Shown here: piece by piece, positions 61,826-64,000 of the stretch
Layout of the letters: each line of letters begins with the position of its first letter
Numbering within the stretch: position 1 is the first letter of the stretch
NCBI GenBank assembly: GCA_963921825.1
Contig: OY997596.1
Span: 60,710,754-60,774,753, forward strand
Reading direction: 5' to 3'
Source of the DNA: Erodium maritimum
Taxonomy: Eukaryota; Streptophyta; Magnoliopsida; Geraniales; Geraniaceae
Length of the DNA: 64,000 bases
The notes under the pieces: model-generated
Database searches by the model: none
The model's input: only the letters and a program-made list of their open reading frames with translations
Told to the model about the DNA's origin: nothing
Made by a program: the position numbers and the translations under genes

Positions 61826-64000
61826 ATGGAGATCGCTCCGGCGGGCCAGCCACCGCTCGACGGCGGCGCATCCGGAAACGGCCGGGAGGAGTCCCGACCC
61901 GCCACCGCCACCGCCACGTCGTCGTCGGCGTCTTCGTCCTCGTCTGCTCCCTCGGTGGAGAACGAGACCAAGGTGTCGGCGGCGGCGGCGGCGAGGTTCG
62001 AGGACGATGAGGAGGAGGAGGATGTGTGCCGGATCTGCCGCAACACCGGCGACGCCGAGAATCCGCTCCGGTACCCGTGCGCTTGCAGCGGGAGTATCAA
62101 ATTCGTGCACCAGGATTGTCTCCTCCAGTGGCTTAATCACAGCAACGCTCGTCAATGCGAGGTTCGGCGCCTTGTTTCTCTGAAATTTTGGGGGTTCGAC
62201 TCAATTGTCCATTTCATGATCAATTAATTGGGGATTATCTGTATTGTGGTTTAAAAATTGTATCTCTGTTTGGAATTTGTGCTTTTGTGACCTGATCAAA
62301 TATTGATAATTTCTAAACTTTTTTCCTGGCATTTTATTGTTTAATCATTTATTGTATCTCTACAACAATTCTAGACTTTGGCTTGGATATCTCATATGTG
62401 AAGTTCCTGAGTTGGTAGAGTTGTTTTATTAAAGTTGAAAGCTTAAACAAGCTGTTGAAAAGGTGAAGTTTGGCTTGAATGTAGCTAAAATTGCATAATT
62501 TGTTGTGTGTTGGATATTCAGTTGAGGTTTCTGCATTTGGATTTTGAAACATTCCATGGTGCATGCTAAATTATTGTTATTTGATTGCTACGATTTTATG
62601 ATGTTTCTGTTTTGGCTTTGACATAAGTGTCATCATTGTCTCGAGTAGTAATTAGTGAAATGAAAAGAGAACACCAGTAGTTTGTAGTTTCTCTTTTTAT
62701 CATCATAATTAGGTCTTAGTCTGTTTGGTTCAACTTCAATATGCTTCCTTCTAATGTTGCATAAAAGCTTTGGGGCAGTGAATTAGTGAAATGTAGGAAG
62801 TTAACCATAAGGTCAGTTCAGGATGTCATAACTTAGATTATCAGTTCGTTGTTCTTTGTCATAATTTATTTCTCCCTGCATATCCTTCATCTTGTATCCT
62901 CTTACTTCCCTTCCCCTCTATTTACCTCCTTTTTCGTTATTGTGTAATAACTGAAACTATAAGTAACTCATGTTATGACAATTTTCAGGTTTGCAAACAC
63001 GCATTTTCTTTCTCTCCCGTGTATGCAGAGAATGCTCCAACAAGGCTTCCATTTCAGGAGTTCATTGTTGGGATGGCAATGAAAGCTTGCCACATAGTGC
63101 AATTCTTCCTGCGCCTTAGTTTCGTACTTTCCGTGTGGCTCCTTATAATACCCTTCATTACGTTTTGGATATGGCGATTGGCCTTTGTGAGGAGCTTTGG
63201 TGAAGCCCAGAGATTATTCCTAAGTCATTTATCCACTACAGTTATTCTTACGGACTGTCTGCATGGGTTCCTTCTTTCTGCTAGCATTGTATTTGTATTT
63301 CTTGGTGCAACTTCTTTGAGGGATTACTTCAGACATTTACGTGAACTTGGAGGACAAGACGCTGAGAGAGAAGATGAAGGTGAGAGGAATGGCGCTCGTG
63401 CAGCCCGAAGACCTCCTGTACAAGCTAATAGGAATTTTGCTGGTGAGGGAAATGGCGAGGAAGCTGGTGGAGCACAGGGGATTGCTGGAGCTGGTCAAAT
63501 TATTAGAAGAAATGCAGAAAATGTTGCTGCAAGGTGGGAGATGCAAGCAGCGCGTCTTGAGGCTCATGTTGAACAAATGTTTGATGGTTTGGATGATGCA
63601 GATGGTGCAGAGGACGTACCATTTGATGAACTAGTCGGCATGCAAGGCCCGGTTTTCCATTTGGTGGAAAATGCATTCACTGTAAGTTACGAATTCAGTA
63701 TTTTGTTCATGGCTTCTAATTAGTCCTCAGCTCAGCTCAGTTTTTTCTACATCTTTTGGTGCATTAACAAGCTTCAATAAACTGATGACAAGCACTAGTT
63801 GATTCTTAAATAAACTTGATTTGAACAAGCGTGAATTTTCTGCAGGTCCTGGCAAGCAATATGATATTCCTTGGTGTTATAATCTTTGTGCCATTTTCGC
63901 TAGGCCGGGTCATACTGTATTATATATCATGGCTTTTCGCATCTGGTGGTGTTCCAGTTTTAGTGATATCAACAGTCACGCCACTTGCAGAGTCAGCACT
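61826..64000 (+). CDS. SUD1: SUD1/CER9, Doa10-like membrane E3 ubiquitin ligase, first three exons
   Basis: Exons 61826-62161, 62989-63681 and 63846-64000 (continues outside). SUD1/CER9 is the plant Doa10: an ER membrane E3 ligase in protein quality control that affects cuticular wax and HMG-CoA reductase activity. A low-complexity Ser/Ala and acidic start is followed by a RING-CH finger (C4HC3) near residues 67-118: DVCRICRN, YPCACSGSIKFVHQDCLLQW, NARQCEVCKH. Next come hydrophobic membrane segments (FFLRLSFVLSVWLLIIPFI, FLLSASIVFVFLGA), GQDAER-type acidic sequence and EQMFDGLDDADGAEDVPFDE, nearly identical to Arabidopsis. The third exon begins another membrane segment (MIFLGVIIFVPFSLGRVILY). 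Full-length proteins are about 1,100 residues, so roughly two thirds is missing to the right. Confidence 0.95.

Overview
This is nuclear DNA from a flowering plant, almost certainly a eudicot. The genes have many short exons joined at GT-AG introns, the non-coding DNA is AT-rich, and the proteins are plant-specific (core fucosyltransferase, SPARK-type receptor kinase, plant U-box, DJ-1C, SUD1/CER9). I cannot name the species.

Nine protein-coding genes could be followed exon by exon. From left to right they are: an N-glycan core alpha-1,3-fucosyltransferase (minus, 3' end outside the window); mitochondrial 3-methylcrotonyl-CoA carboxylase beta subunit MCCB (minus, 10 exons); chloroplast DJ-1C (plus, 8 exons, divergent from MCCB); a small REVEILLE-like SHAQKFF MYB (plus, 3 exons); a SPARK-domain receptor-like kinase (minus, 9 exons); an intronless U-box E3 ligase of the PUB25/26 type (plus); a divergent caffeoyl-CoA O-methyltransferase-like gene (plus, 5 exons); intronless 40S ribosomal protein S16 (minus); and the first three exons of the Doa10-like E3 ligase SUD1/CER9 (plus, runs off the right edge). 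Exon phases close in every gene. The genes do not form one pathway. From memory of Arabidopsis locus numbers, however, the set mixes neighbours of a chromosome 4 block (DJ1C, MCCB, CCoAOMT1, SUD1) with neighbours of the paired chromosome 1/3 blocks (FUT11/12, SPARK kinase, PUB25/26), so the window probably keeps an ancestral arrangement that Arabidopsis split.

The non-coding DNA is dominated by small mobile elements. Introns of the fucosyltransferase, MCCB, DJ1C, MYB, kinase and methyltransferase genes hold many 160-440 bp near-palindromic foldback elements. Several different sequence families share GGGATAA-like ends, and at least seven copies have readable 9-bp target duplications, which points to Mutator-type non-autonomous elements. 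PIF/Harbinger-like MITEs with TAA flanks, a tRNA-derived SINE nested in one of them, three TRIM mini-retrotransposons with 5-bp duplications, and an hAT MITE with a perfect 8-bp duplication also occur.

The region 28-48 kb has no recognised host gene. It holds a decayed 5-kb Ty1/copia element (31676-36714), a roughly 1-kb palindrome (about 36905-37880), an internally deleted copia derivative keeping LTRs and gag (39046-40860), and a locally duplicated anonymous segment. Tandem arrays sit in DJ1C intron 2, in methyltransferase intron 1 and downstream of the methyltransferase. I found no sign of a new multi-gene system. The most unusual feature is the density and shared architecture of the foldback elements inside transcribed introns.
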